A stretch of DNA of 43,937 nt from Snodgrassella gandavensis. GTDB taxonomy: Bacteria; Pseudomonadota; Gammaproteobacteria; Burkholderiales; Neisseriaceae. Position 1 is the first letter of the stretch, and every line of letters starts with the position of its first letter. The notes below the pieces were generated by a model, which did no database searches, was not told the DNA's origin, and was given only the letters and a program-made list of their open reading frames with translations. Both the position numbers and the translations under genes were made by a program. The DNA lies in the NCBI RefSeq assembly GCF_914768025.1, contig NZ_CAJZCE010000018.1, positions 1 to 43,937 of the forward strand, given 5' to 3'. This document shows, one piece after another, positions 17,256-26,425 of this stretch.

Positions 17256-18404
17256 ATGGAATTCTTAGATTATCCGGTATTAAAATTCATTTGGTGGCTG
17301 TTGCTGGGTGTTTTGCTGATTGGTTTTGCTATTATGGACGGGCAGGATATGGGCGTAGGTGCGCTGCTTCCGTTTGTAGGCAGAAGCGATAATGAACGTC
17401 GTGTGATTATTAATACGGTAGGTCCGCACTGGGATGGAAATCAGGTATGGTTTATTACCGGTGGTGGTGCCATTTTTGCAGCCTGGCCTTATGCTTATGC
17501 AACAGCCTTTTCCGGTTTTTACTGGGCAATGATGGCCGTGTTGTGGGCTCTGTTCTTCCGTCCGGTAGGTTTTGATTATCGCAGTAAAATCAATAATCCT
17601 CTGTGGCGTTCCAGTTGGGATTGGTTACTGTTTGTTGGCAGTTTTGTGCCACCGCTGATTTTTGGCGTGGCGTTTGGTAATCTGCTGCTGGGGGTGCCGT
17701 TTCATTTTGATGATGATTTGCGTTCTTTCTATACTGGCACATTCTGGGCGCTGCTCAATCCATTCAGTCTGTTGTGTGGTGTGGTATCGGTTGCAATGAT
17801 TATTTTCCATGGTGCAATTTATCTGGCTTTGCGTACCGAAGATGTGGTGAGAGAACGTGCGCTGAGTGCCAGTACAATTGCATTGATTGTAGTGGTGGTA
17901 ACGTTTTCGCTGGCCGGCATCTGGATTGATTTGGGCATCAATGGCTATGGTCTTGTGGCCGGAAGCTATTTACCGGCTGCTTCTCCCGATCCTCTGCATA
18001 AGCAGGTGGTGACTGCTGCCGGTGCGTGGATGCATAATTTTCAGCAATATCCGCTGTTATTACTGATTCCGGTACTGGCGTATGTGGGCTTTATTCTGGC
18101 ATGGTTACTGGCTAAGAATGGCAAAAATTTTGTAGCTTTCTGGTCGTCTGCGCTGGGGGTGGCTGGGGTAATCGGTACAGCCGGTGTGGCAATGTTTCCC
18201 TTTATCATGCCGTCCAGTACTGACCTGCGTTCCAGCCTGACGGTGTGGGATGCCAGTTCCAGTGAATTCACCTTAACTGTGATGCTGGTGGCGGTAATTA
18301 TTTTTATGCCACTTGTGTTGTTTTATACCAGCTGGTGTTATCGGGTAATGCGCGGCAAGGTAACTAGTGAGCTGATTCGCAAAAACGATCACAGTGCATA
18401 TTAA
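17256..18404 (+). CDS. cydB: Cytochrome bd ubiquinol oxidase subunit II
   Basis: A 382-residue inner-membrane partner of CydA, with eight to nine predicted membrane helices. The opening DYPVLKFIWWLLLGVLLIGF, the GVGALLPF segment and FFRPVGFDYR are typical of L-type CydB. It starts nine bases after the cydA stop with AGGAG close by, and cydX follows after 60 bases. Confidence 0.96.
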   Translation: MEFLDYPVLKFIWWLLLGVLLIGFAIMDGQDMGVGALLPFVGRSDNERRVIINTVGPHWDGNQVWFITGGGAIFAAWPYAYATAFSGFYWAMMAVLWALFFRPVGFDYRSKINNPLWRSSWDWLLFVGSFVPPLIFGVAFGNLLLGVPFHFDDDLRSFYTGTFWALLNPFSLLCGVVSVAMIIFHGAIYLALRTEDVVRERALSASTIALIVVVVTFSLAGIWIDLGINGYGLVAGSYLPAASPDPLHKQVVTAAGAWMHNFQQYPLLLLIPVLAYVGFILAWLLAKNGKNFVAFWSSALGVAGVIGTAGVAMFPFIMPSSTDLRSSLTVWDASSSEFTLTVMLVAVIIFMPLVLFYTSWCYRVMRGKVTSELIRKNDHSAY

Positions 18405-18464
18405 AACTGGCTTTGCCTGCTGGCGCTATGGTTGGCAGGAATAGTACAAATCAAGGAGTATTTT

Positions 18465-18581
18465 ATGTGGTATTTTGCCTGGTGCTTAGGAATTGGTTTT
18501 GCCATACTGTTGGGGGTAGTAAATGCTTTGTGGGGTGAATATCAGCAGGATAGGGATGCACTAGATCAGCAGTCACAATAA
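18465..18581 (+). CDS. cydX: Cytochrome bd oxidase small subunit CydX
   Basis: A 38-residue single-pass membrane peptide that stabilises the bd oxidase haems. It opens MWYFAWCLGIGFAILLG and continues VVNALWGE, the CydX/CbdX pattern (MWYF.WxLG...NAxW.E), then ends with a polar Gln/Asp-rich tail. AAGGAG at 18453-18458 lies six bases before the ATG. Its position just after cydB confirms the call. Confidence 0.95.
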   Translation: MWYFAWCLGIGFAILLGVVNALWGEYQQDRDALDQQSQ

Positions 18582-18656
18582 TCGAGAATAGTATGCTGAT
18601 TTAGTTTGTACTGATACATACTATTTAGTTGTTTGATTTAAAAATTTCTTTAATTA

Positions 18657-18694
18657 GCTGTATACTGCAAATTGGGTATACAGCCTTTTTATTT
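18657..18694 (+). terminator. Rho-independent terminator after cydABX
   Basis: GCTGTATAC (18657-18665) pairs with GTATACAGC (18676-18684), and CTTTTTATTT follows. Confidence 0.85.
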
Positions 18695-18848
18695 GTAGCC
18701 AGTGTTATAATACTGGTATTAACTAGAACATTATTGTCGCCGTAAGCTAATTGCTGTTTGTTTGAGGTAAATTGCACTAATTTTGCTAGAAAATCTTACG
18801 TTTTTGTTTTAGTATGTTTGGTAGATTTTCTCTTCGGAAAGGAGTCCG

Positions 18849-19130
18849 ATGAATAAATTGATACGTAATGGCCTGATGCTTTCTTTAGGGTTGCTGGTAG
18901 CGGTAAGTGCCGGTGCCAAGGATCTCAAGATAGCGGCCAATAATACTGCTTATGAGCCGGAAGATGTGCAGAAGCTGGCCAGCACTGCGGTGAAAATGGG
19001 TGTGAAAGAACCTTTGAATATGAATTTGGCTGCCGGTAATCTGACTGTATCTGGCAGCAGCAGTACGAGCTGTGTCATTAAGGTAGGTACAGCGAAAGCG
19101 CCGCAAATTGCCGGTATCAGCTGTAAATAA
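18849..19130 (+). CDS. Small secreted protein of unknown function
   Basis: A 93-residue protein with a clear Sec signal peptide: basic MNKLIRNG, a hydrophobic core and cleavage near AGA-KD at residues 22-24. The mature part of about 70 residues is Ala/Ser/Lys-rich and has two cysteines near the end (in SCVIK and GISCK) that could form a disulfide. GGAAAGGAG precedes the start closely. The gene is monocistronic, with its own strong terminator. I recognise no family. Location in the periplasm is inferred. Confidence 0.75.
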   Translation: MNKLIRNGLMLSLGLLVAVSAGAKDLKIAANNTAYEPEDVQKLASTAVKMGVKEPLNMNLAAGNLTVSGSSSTSCVIKVGTAKAPQIAGISCK

Positions 19131-19163
19131 TATGATAAAAAGTTAATATAAGTTTGAATGCTG

Positions 19164-19199
19164 AAAACTGACTAATCTGGTAGATTGGTCAGTTTTTTT
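19164..19199 (+). terminator. Rho-independent terminator
   Basis: AAAACTGACTAATCT pairs with AGATTGGTCAGTTTT (15 pairs, one wobble, GGT loop), followed by further T bases. It ends the small secreted protein gene. Confidence 0.9.
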
Positions 19200-19410
19200 A
19201 TTGGTTGTTAGGATAATCTGACAGTCGCTATGATAAATACTGATTTGCAGTGGCTGTTACTGAATGATTTAAGAGCTGGCCGGTAAAGTGGTTTGTTATC
19301 CAGGATGATGCCTTTATACTGTGATTGTCTGGTTAAATGATGTGGCTGGACAACTGAACAGCATTAAGCTGAACAGACTTACTGGTTATGTTAATGATGG
19401 GGGATTATTT

Positions 19411-19773
19411 ATGTGGTTAGGTACGGCGGCGTTTAATCTGGCTGTGGCGGTAATGCTGGGTGCATTTGGTGCACATGGGTTAAAACACATGGCTAGTGAG
19501 CAGCAACTGCAATGGTGGCATACGGCTACACAATATTTTTTCTGGCATGCGTTGGGTTTACTGGCACTGGGTGTGTTGGCAAAAGCTGTGCCGTCTTTTG
19601 CGGTAAAAATACCGTTTTGCTTGTTACAGTTGGGGCTGATTATTTTTTGTGGCTCGCTGTATCTGATGGCTTTGGGCTTGCCACGCTGGCTAGGTGCAAT
19701 TACGCCGGTTGGCGGGTTGTTGATGATTATTGGCTGGCTGATTCTGGCATGGCTGGCTTTTAAGCAGCAGTAG
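19411..19773 (+). CDS. DUF423 family membrane protein (YgdD-like)
   Basis: A 120-residue inner-membrane protein with four hydrophobic segments. The motif GAFGAHGLK near residues 18-26 and the final GGLLMIIGWLILAW are hallmarks of DUF423. The biochemical function is unknown. The open frame extends upstream to 19321, but the ATG at 19411 is preferred because GGGGGA lies just before it and the family begins at this point. Confidence 0.88.
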   Translation: MWLGTAAFNLAVAVMLGAFGAHGLKHMASEQQLQWWHTATQYFFWHALGLLALGVLAKAVPSFAVKIPFCLLQLGLIIFCGSLYLMALGLPRWLGAITPVGGLLMIIGWLILAWLAFKQQ

Positions 19774-19801
19774 TTTTGCTGAACCTGACAGGAGGTATGC
19801 C

Positions 19802-20287
19802 ATGCGTTGTTATGTTTACTCCGTGTTGTTTGGTCTGTTGCTGGCTGGTTCGCTGAGTGGTTGTAGTTATGCAACGGCCATGGCAGCCAATACTTCTGCT
19901 CAGGTACGTAATCAAACAGTAATACCGGTTTCTTACCAGCAGGCCAAAAATTACTTTATTAAAAATACGGTAACCAAGTCAGTAACGCGGCATATTACTT
20001 CGGCAGAAGAGTTTGCCCGTTATTTTGCTATGGCCGCAACCATGGGTAAAGCCGGAAATCCAACTCCAATCGATTTTACCACTCAGGATGTACTGGTATT
20101 TGATGCCGGAATAGTGCAGCAGCAACTGGATATCACGCCATTGGCGCTAAATCGTGTGCAGGACAGGTTGGTATTGAATCTGCGTATCCGCTCTGGCACG
20201 GCACTGGGCTATCAGATGCGCCCGTTTGTATTATTGATTGTGCCGAAAGGTTTGCCTGATCAGGTGGAATTCAATATACAGAAGTGA
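19802..20287 (+). CDS. Predicted lipoprotein, PrcB-like
   Basis: A 161-residue protein with a lipoprotein signal: LSGC near residues 18-21, so C21 should be lipidated. The mature part has SAEEFARYFAMAATMG, an IDF..QDVLVFDAG strand pair, and RPFVLLIVPKG near the end. This layout resembles the small beta-rich PrcB/protease-complex-subunit C-terminal fold, by pattern only. The gene is 28 bases after the DUF423 gene with AGGAGG before its start. Function is unknown; localisation in the outer or inner membrane as a lipoprotein is inferred. Confidence 0.7.
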   Translation: MRCYVYSVLFGLLLAGSLSGCSYATAMAANTSAQVRNQTVIPVSYQQAKNYFIKNTVTKSVTRHITSAEEFARYFAMAATMGKAGNPTPIDFTTQDVLVFDAGIVQQQLDITPLALNRVQDRLVLNLRIRSGTALGYQMRPFVLLIVPKGLPDQVEFNIQK

Positions 20288-20351
20288 TTAGCCGGAATGG
20301 CTGTTGCTGCTGGTTATGATAAAGCAGCAAAATTTTATTTCTTCAGTTGCT

Positions 20352-20384
20352 AAAAAGCAGTCTGTGATTCCAGACTGCTTTTTT
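20352..20384. terminator. Bidirectional terminator
   Basis: AAAAAGCAGTCTG and CAGACTGCTTTTT form a perfect stem around a short loop, with T runs on both strands. It separates the converging lipoprotein and aldehyde dehydrogenase genes. Confidence 0.9.
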
Positions 20385-20403
20385 AATAGGCTAACAGGAA
20401 AAA

Positions 20404-21774
20404 TTATTCCTGACCAATAACGATCAGTTTGTGGTTAACAAACTCTTTTATACCTAAATCACTCAGCTCACGCCCAAAACCGGAGCGCTTTACTCCGCCA
20501 AAGGGTAATTCAGCTACTGAATCGCCAAAGCGGTTGATAAATACCATCCCGGTTTCAATTCGGGAAGCTATTTTTTTCGCCCGTTCAATATCTTTTGAGT
20601 AAACGGTGCCGCCTAGGCCAAAATTGGAATCGTTGGCCAGTGCAATGGCTTCATCGTCATTTTTAACTACATACAACTGGGCTACCGGGCCAAAAAATTC
20701 TTCAAAATAGGCCGGATTGTTACGGCTGATATCGGTAATCAGGGTAGGAGTGAAGAAGTTGCCTTCGGCTGGCTGATTACCACACAATACTTTAGCACCA
20801 TGGGCGATGGCTGCATCAAGCTGTTTCTGCAAATTTTCTTTGCTTTTATGTGAGGAAAGTGGAGCCAGAGTGGTATTTTCATCCAGCGGATCACCCATTA
20901 TCACTTTGGCAAAGTCATCCTGAACAATTTGAATAAACTGCTCTGCCACTTTTTCGTGCACGATATAGCGTTTTGCCGCAGTGCATACCTGTCCGGCGTT
21001 ATACAGTCGGCCACCTACTGCGGTATGTGCAGCAGCTACCACATCTGCATCATCTGTAACCACGAATACATCATTGCCGCCCAGTTCCATAGTGGCTTTT
21101 TTCAGCTTGCTGCCAGCCTGTCCGGCCACAACGCTGCCGGCACCTTCGGAACCGGTAAGAGCAACACCCTGTACCCGTTTGTCGCTGATGATGGTGGCAA
21201 TCTGCTCTGGGCTGACAAACAGATTGGTATAGGCGCCAGCCGGTGCATTGGCTTCATGCAGTAAATCTTCTATCAGTTGCGCACACTGCGGTACATTGCT
21301 GGCATGTTTGGCCATTACCGGATTACCCACTGCTATTGCCGGAGCAATCACGCGAATCAGTTGATAGATTGGAAAGTTCCACGGCTCGATAGCCAGAATA
21401 ATGCCAATAGGATGGTGTTCTACCCAGCCCTTACCCAGTTTGCTAGGATAGGCTACTGGTTTAAGCAGTTCGGCAGCCTGTTTGGCATAGTACTGTACTA
21501 TGTCAATGCAACAGGCAATTTCATTGCGGCTTTCAGCCAGACGTTTACCCATATCCAGTGTGATGGTACGGGCAATTTTGTCCTGATGCATGGTCATGAC
21601 ATCAGCCAGACGGCGCAGTAAGGCCTGTCTGTCGCCAATGTTTTCTGGTTGTGCCCATGCAGACTGATACAGGGCATAGGCCTGGGTCAGTGCGCTTTCT
21701 ACTTCTGCATCAGTGTGATTGGTGAAAGTTTTAATCAGTTCATTATTAAACGGATTAATAGATTGGTAAGCCAT
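20404..21774 (-). CDS. NAD(P)-dependent succinate-semialdehyde dehydrogenase-like protein
   Basis: A 456-residue aldehyde dehydrogenase. The catalytic cysteine is C264 in GQVCTAAKRY, the general base E230 in MELGG, and the oxyanion asparagine N133 in PWNFP. It resembles the YneI/Sad class that oxidises succinate semialdehyde to succinate, the last step of GABA degradation. No GABA transaminase gene is adjacent, so the substrate remains likely rather than proven. The start ATG at 21774 has AAGGAG upstream. Confidence 0.85.
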   Translation of the reverse strand: MAYQSINPFNNELIKTFTNHTDAEVESALTQAYALYQSAWAQPENIGDRQALLRRLADVMTMHQDKIARTITLDMGKRLAESRNEIACCIDIVQYYAKQAAELLKPVAYPSKLGKGWVEHHPIGIILAIEPWNFPIYQLIRVIAPAIAVGNPVMAKHASNVPQCAQLIEDLLHEANAPAGAYTNLFVSPEQIATIISDKRVQGVALTGSEGAGSVVAGQAGSKLKKATMELGGNDVFVVTDDADVVAAAHTAVGGRLYNAGQVCTAAKRYIVHEKVAEQFIQIVQDDFAKVIMGDPLDENTTLAPLSSHKSKENLQKQLDAAIAHGAKVLCGNQPAEGNFFTPTLITDISRNNPAYFEEFFGPVAQLYVVKNDDEAIALANDSNFGLGGTVYSKDIERAKKIASRIETGMVFINRFGDSVAELPFGGVKRSGFGRELSDLGIKEFVNHKLIVIGQE

Positions 21775-22311
21775 GTGCTGCTACTCCTTATAGATGTGAT
21801 GGTAAGAATATTTATCTGCTAATACGTAAGACAGAAGAAACTTGTCATACGGTTCAGGTCAATACGAGTGTAACGAAATAAGGAATAGAATCAAATACTA
21901 AAATGATTGTACGGTAGCGGTAAAGATTTTGTAAAGTGGCGCACTGATTTTATAACCCGGCTATGAACCGAACAGAACGAAAATATAGTACGTGTACTGA
22001 TGATATTCCGCATAGCTGGTGTTAAATCACTGCATTACGGCTATATTAATACACTAAAGGTAACAATAAAATGTGGATTTGGCACGATAGCATTTTTGAG
22101 CCAGTGCGTACAGCTCGATTGTCCCTCTTACAGGAAAAAGAGATGGACAAGAAACAATGCTGTGAAAATTCTGTCTGCGAATAATGGCTTTTTCTCTGGA
22201 TTAGAAGCCATTATTAAAGCTCTGTATATTATAGAACCTAAATGCTAAACCAGCATTTGTGCTATGGTTTTGTGGCTCTGAAGGTTATGGATTTTGATGG
22301 CAGGGCAATGT
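21775..22311. other. Intergenic region with no convincing gene
   Basis: The part next to 21775 should hold the promoter of the dehydrogenase. A plus-strand frame at 22071-22184 (37 codons, opening MWIWHDSIFEPV, AAAGG ten bases upstream) is polar and could be a small gene, but nothing confirms it. A longer overlapping 82-codon frame from 22000 has unlikely composition. Confidence 0.35.
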
Positions 22312-22827
22312 TCAACGTTCATGGTACATATGATCCTGCATAATTTTTTCATAAACAGCATCAGGTACATAGCGACGTATCATTGCTTGCCAGTTTTGTG
22401 GGCCTACCATGCCTTTAACCATGGTTGAGGAAACCTCGGCGTATTCGCGTGGAGGCATCAGGAAAATGGTAGATATATCTGGCTGTAAATCATGATTGAT
22501 GTGGCGCATGGAGCGCTCATATTCATAGTCTGAGGCGGTACGAATGCCTCGTACGATGAAATCCGCCCCTATACTGCGCGCATAGTTAACCAGATACTGG
22601 TTCTCAAAGCAGGAGATTTTCACATTAGGAAAATTGGCGGTAATTGCCCGCAGCATTTGCTTGCGTTCTTCAATTGAATAAGTAGTAGTTTTTTCCGGAT
22701 TAACCCCGATAGCAACAGTCAGTTCATCAAACAATGGCTGGGCTTCACGAATCATCCATAAATGGCCATTGGTGGGCGGGTCAAAACTGCCAGCATACAC
22801 TGCCCGGCGAATGGTTGAATTAGTCAT
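22312..22827 (-). CDS. coaD: Pantetheine-phosphate adenylyltransferase
   Basis: A 171-residue nucleotidyltransferase for the fourth step of coenzyme A synthesis, transferring AMP from ATP to 4'-phosphopantetheine. The N-terminal [12 protein letters not shown] holds the (T/H)xGH motif, and VSSTMVKG near residue 125 matches the ISSTxVR phosphate-binding motif. I chose the ATG at 22827, opening MTNSTIRR, rather than 22842, because homologues begin there and it overlaps the stop of the upstream small ORF as TAATG. Confidence 0.93.
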   Translation of the reverse strand: MTNSTIRRAVYAGSFDPPTNGHLWMIREAQPLFDELTVAIGVNPEKTTTYSIEERKQMLRAITANFPNVKISCFENQYLVNYARSIGADFIVRGIRTASDYEYERSMRHINHDLQPDISTIFLMPPREYAEVSSTMVKGMVGPQNWQAMIRRYVPDAVYEKIMQDHMYHER

Positions 22828-23012
22828 TATGGTATGTTCCAAACTGCTTTCTTGTAGGTGCCAGAATGATTTATCAGCACGCTGATGCTCACATTATTGT
22901 TTTGATTGTAAACCGTTAGTGCTTTTTTTAATACTGTGAACACAAAGCTGCGCAGCTTAATCAGTTGTGCTGGTGTTGTCAAAGCATCATAGGTTTTAAT
23001 TCTGTTCAGCAT
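22827..23012 (-). CDS. Small ORF translationally coupled to coaD
   Basis: A 61-residue frame whose TAA stop overlaps the coaD ATG (TAATG), typical of coupled genes. The product is basic, has no signal peptide and contains one mildly hydrophobic helix-like stretch around [12 protein letters not shown] recognise no family, and the usual neighbour rsmD is not what it encodes. The ribosome site is weak. It could be a real small protein, a leader peptide controlling coaD, or the truncated end of a lost gene. Confidence 0.4.
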   Translation of the reverse strand: MLNRIKTYDALTTPAQLIKLRSFVFTVLKKALTVYNQNNNVSISVLINHSGTYKKAVWNIP

Positions 23013-23192
23013 GAGAAATATTTCGGCTAAGGTAAATAATGGTTAATAAACGCGGTATTTTACCTGTCTTATAGCAGACTTACGGCTATATCTGAAAGAT
23101 ATATTGATGAGAATGGTTTGCATCCTTTACAATTTTAATCTTTTGCCACCATATATTGGTTAGGGCAAAAATGCTTGAGTGTTATACGGATA

Positions 23193-24389
23193 ATGAAGCA
23201 GATGAAAAAAAAGTGGGTTAAAAGGGTAGTGTGGTTACTGGTTCTGGTGCTGCTGGCCGCAGTATTGTGGAGTTTGTTTTTCAAACCTAAAAATCAGATG
23301 AATTTTGTTACTGATGAGGTGCGTCGCAGTGATATAAGCCAGACAGTCAATGCTACCGGCGAAATTGCCGCAGCTCAGCTAGTTGACGTGGGTGCACAGG
23401 CTTCAGGCCAGATTAAAAAATTGTATGTCAAATTGGGCCAGCAGGTGAAAAAGGGCGATTTGATTGCGGATATCGATTCAACCACTCAGTTAAACACGCT
23501 CAACACCAATAAAGCCAAGCTGGATACTTATCGGGCACAGTTGGTATCGGCTGAAATCACTTTGAGAATGAAGCAGCGGGCATTTAACCGCGAACAGGCT
23601 CTAATGGCTCAGGATGCTACATCTAAAGCAGACTTTGATAATGCGCAGGACAATCTGGCCGCGGCACGCGCCAATGTGGCTGAGCTGAAATCTCAGATTC
23701 GGCAAACCCAGATTGCGATTAATACCTCTGAAGCAGATTTGGGCTATACGCGTATTACTGCTCCGATGGATGGCACAGTAGTTTCTATTCCGGTAGAAGA
23801 AGGGCAAACGGTAAATTCCAGCCAGAATACACCGACTATTGTTCAACTGGCCGATTTGAGCAAAATGCTGAATAAAATGCAGATTGCAGAAGGAGACATG
23901 AACAAGGTCAAAGCGGGCATGCATTTAACTTTCACTACGCTGGCGGATAACAGTAAGGTGCGTAATGCTACACTGGAAGCTGTAGACCCGGGTTTAACCA
24001 AAATGTCGCAAGGCGGTTATAACACCAGTACTGACACCACTGATACGGCTATTTATTACTATGCCCGCGCACTGGTTCCGAATGATGACGGTGCGCTGCA
24101 TATTGGTATGACCACTCAGAATAATATACTGGTGAAATCTGCCACTAATGTGCTCACAGTATCCAATCAGGCTATCAAGCATCGCCGAGGCAAAAAAGTA
24201 GTGCAGGTATTGGGCAATGACCAGCAGGTACAGGAAAAACAGATTCAGACTGGTATTACTGATGGGATGCGTACGGAAGTGAAATCTGGTTTGAATGCAG
24301 GTGATCAGGTAGTGCTGTCGTCATTAAGCAGTGCTGAAGCTAGGAATGGTGTCAGCAAAGACCCGAAAATGCGCGGCTCGAGAATGTAA
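23193..24389 (+). CDS. macA: MacA-type periplasmic adaptor of an efflux pump
   Basis: A membrane-fusion protein of about 398 residues. One N-terminal membrane anchor (VVWLLVLVLLAAVLW) is followed by the barrel-sandwich domain with VNATGEI, an alpha-helical hairpin from about 98 to 165 with heptad character, a lipoyl part (GYTRITAPMDGTVVS) and beta-barrel domains. MacA links the MacB ATPase to an outer-membrane channel. The frame is open from a TTG at 23175; I favour ATG 23193, and ATG 23202 is also possible. It is followed three bases later by macB. Confidence 0.9.
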   Translation: MKQMKKKWVKRVVWLLVLVLLAAVLWSLFFKPKNQMNFVTDEVRRSDISQTVNATGEIAAAQLVDVGAQASGQIKKLYVKLGQQVKKGDLIADIDSTTQLNTLNTNKAKLDTYRAQLVSAEITLRMKQRAFNREQALMAQDATSKADFDNAQDNLAAARANVAELKSQIRQTQIAINTSEADLGYTRITAPMDGTVVSIPVEEGQTVNSSQNTPTIVQLADLSKMLNKMQIAEGDMNKVKAGMHLTFTTLADNSKVRNATLEAVDPGLTKMSQGGYNTSTDTTDTAIYYYARALVPNDDGALHIGMTTQNNILVKSATNVLTVSNQAIKHRRGKKVVQVLGNDQQVQEKQIQTGITDGMRTEVKSGLNAGDQVVLSSLSSAEARNGVSKDPKMRGSRM

Positions 24390-24392
24390 GTC

Positions 24393-26330
24393 ATGAGTTT
24401 ATTGGAAATTAAGGCAATTAATCGCTGGTTTGGCCATGGTGAAAACCGGGTACAGGTGCTAAAGGATATCAACCTGAGTATCGAAAAAGGCGATTTTGTG
24501 GCCATTATCGGCCAGTCTGGCTCCGGTAAATCTACCCTGATGAATATCATTGGTTGTCTGGATGTGCCATCCAGCGGTTCATACAGGATTGATGGTGTGG
24601 AAACCGCGGCCATGACTGCGGACGAGCAGGCTGCTTTGCGCCGTCGTAGCTTTGGTTTTATTTTTCAGCGTTATAATTTGCTCAGTTCGTTAACTGCCCG
24701 CGAAAATGTGGCGCTGCCGGCTGTGTATGCTGGTATGGAACATGGCGAACGGCTGAAACGGGCAGATGAGTTGCTGGCGCAGCTCGGGCTGGCCGGTAAG
24801 GAAGAAAATCGCCCCAATGAACTTTCTGGAGGCCAGCAGCAGCGGGTCAGTATTGCCCGGGCACTGATGAATGGTGGTGAAATCATTCTTGCAGATGAAC
24901 CTACCGGTGCACTGGATACCGGCAGCGGGCAAAATGTGATGGAAATTCTGCACAAACTGCATGATGCGGGTCATACCATTGTAATGGTAACTCATGATCC
25001 AACTATTGCTGCCAATGCCAATCGGGTAATTGAAATACGCGACGGGCGCATTATCGCCGACCACAGCAAGAATACAAATATCTCTCCCAGCAACATTGAA
25101 AGTATTGCAGAGCGTAATTCCTGGCATTTTTACCGCGACCAGCTATTTGAGTCGTTTCGCATGTCCATTCAGGCAATTATGGCACATAAGATGCGCTCCT
25201 TTCTCACCATGCTTGGGATTATCATCGGTATTGCTTCGGTGGTTTCGGTGGTGGCGCTGGGGCGTGGTTCGCAGGCAAAAATTCTGGAAAACATTAATGC
25301 TATGGGCACAAATACGGTTACGGTTTATCCGGGCTATGGGTTTGGTGATCGCCGTTCGTCCCGGATTAAAACCCTGACTGTGGGCGATGCGGAAACTTTG
25401 AAACAGCAGGATTATGTTGACAGTGTTACTCCGGGAGTAAGTACCAGTGGTACGTTAACATATGATAATCAGTCACTTTCTGCGCAGCTATATGGGGTGG
25501 GTGACCAGTATTTCGATGTACGCGGTATTAAAATTGCTGTTGGCAGTCTGTTTAATGAAGATGATGTTACTCAGAATGGTCAGGTGGTGGTGATTGATAA
25601 CAACACCAAAAACAAGCTGTTTGCTGATGGCACTAATCCACTGGGGCAGGTGATTTTGTTTAATAAGCGGCCATTGCGGGTGATAGGGGTGACGGCACCG
25701 AACAATAATGGCTTTATGGATAGTGACAGTTTGCAACTCTATACCCCCTATACTACGCTGATGAATCGGATTTCCGGTTCGAAATACATTACTTCGGTAA
25801 CGGTAAAGGTAAAAGATAATGTTAATTCGCAAACGGCCGAAAAAGGTATTATTGAATTGCTGAAAGCCCGTCATGGCACGGAAGACTTTTTTACCCGTAA
25901 CAGTGATACCATCAAGCAAACCATTGAAAGCACCACCGGTACCATGACTCTGCTGATTTCCAGCATTGCCCTGATTTCACTGGTGGTGGGCGGTATCGGG
26001 GTGATGAATATCATGCTGGTGTCGGTAACCGAGCGGGTAAAGGAAATTGGTATCCGTATGGCCATCGGGGCGCGTCAGCACAATATTCTTGAGCAGTTTC
26101 TGATTGAGGCGGTGCTGATTTGTCTGATTGGCGGGGTGGTAGGCGTATTGTTTTCTTTTGCTATCAGTATGCTGTTTAATCTTGTGGCCAACGATTTTGC
26201 TATGTCGTTTTCAACGCTTTCTATTGTCATGGCGGTACTGTGTTCCACTGTGATTGGGGTATTGTTTGGCTTTATGCCGGCAAAACGGGCTTCGCAACTG
26301 AATCCGATTGATGCATTGTCACGTGATTGA
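24393..26330 (+). CDS. macB: MacB-type ABC efflux permease/ATPase
   Basis: A 645-residue fused ATPase and permease. Walker [10 protein letters not shown] is at 40-48, LSGGQQQR at 144-151 and IILADEP at 164-170. One helix near 275-295, a large periplasmic domain and three C-terminal helices of the FtsX fold follow. MacB drives export of macrolides, peptides or haem-like substrates through an outer-membrane factor by mechanotransmission. The full adaptor-ATPase-channel set is contiguous here, so the pump should work on its own. Confidence 0.94.
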   Translation: MSLLEIKAINRWFGHGENRVQVLKDINLSIEKGDFVAIIGQSGSGKSTLMNIIGCLDVPSSGSYRIDGVETAAMTADEQAALRRRSFGFIFQRYNLLSSLTARENVALPAVYAGMEHGERLKRADELLAQLGLAGKEENRPNELSGGQQQRVSIARALMNGGEIILADEPTGALDTGSGQNVMEILHKLHDAGHTIVMVTHDPTIAANANRVIEIRDGRIIADHSKNTNISPSNIESIAERNSWHFYRDQLFESFRMSIQAIMAHKMRSFLTMLGIIIGIASVVSVVALGRGSQAKILENINAMGTNTVTVYPGYGFGDRRSSRIKTLTVGDAETLKQQDYVDSVTPGVSTSGTLTYDNQSLSAQLYGVGDQYFDVRGIKIAVGSLFNEDDVTQNGQVVVIDNNTKNKLFADGTNPLGQVILFNKRPLRVIGVTAPNNNGFMDSDSLQLYTPYTTLMNRISGSKYITSVTVKVKDNVNSQTAEKGIIELLKARHGTEDFFTRNSDTIKQTIESTTGTMTLLISSIALISLVVGGIGVMNIMLVSVTERVKEIGIRMAIGARQHNILEQFLIEAVLICLIGGVVGVLFSFAISMLFNLVANDFAMSFSTLSIVMAVLCSTVIGVLFGFMPAKRASQLNPIDALSRD

Positions 26331-26425
26331 GTCTGTTTTTTCCGGTAATAGCAGTTGTAGGTAGATGTTTGCGGTGGCTGTATTTATCGAACCTGATTCG
26401 GCTGCCACTAGAATTTAAAGTAACC

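Noticed and set aside
19321-19410. N-terminal extension of the DUF423 protein
   Set aside because: Starts with GTG without a ribosome site and is not similar to the family, whose members begin at ATG 19411.
22000-22248. 82-codon plus-strand ORF
   Set aside because: Composition looks non-coding, there is no clear ribosome site, and another frame in the same place looks at least as good.
26327-26425. Upstream extension of the outer-membrane factor gene overlapping macB
   Set aside because: It would bury the lipoprotein signal peptide 34 residues inside the protein; the ATG at 26426 is better.
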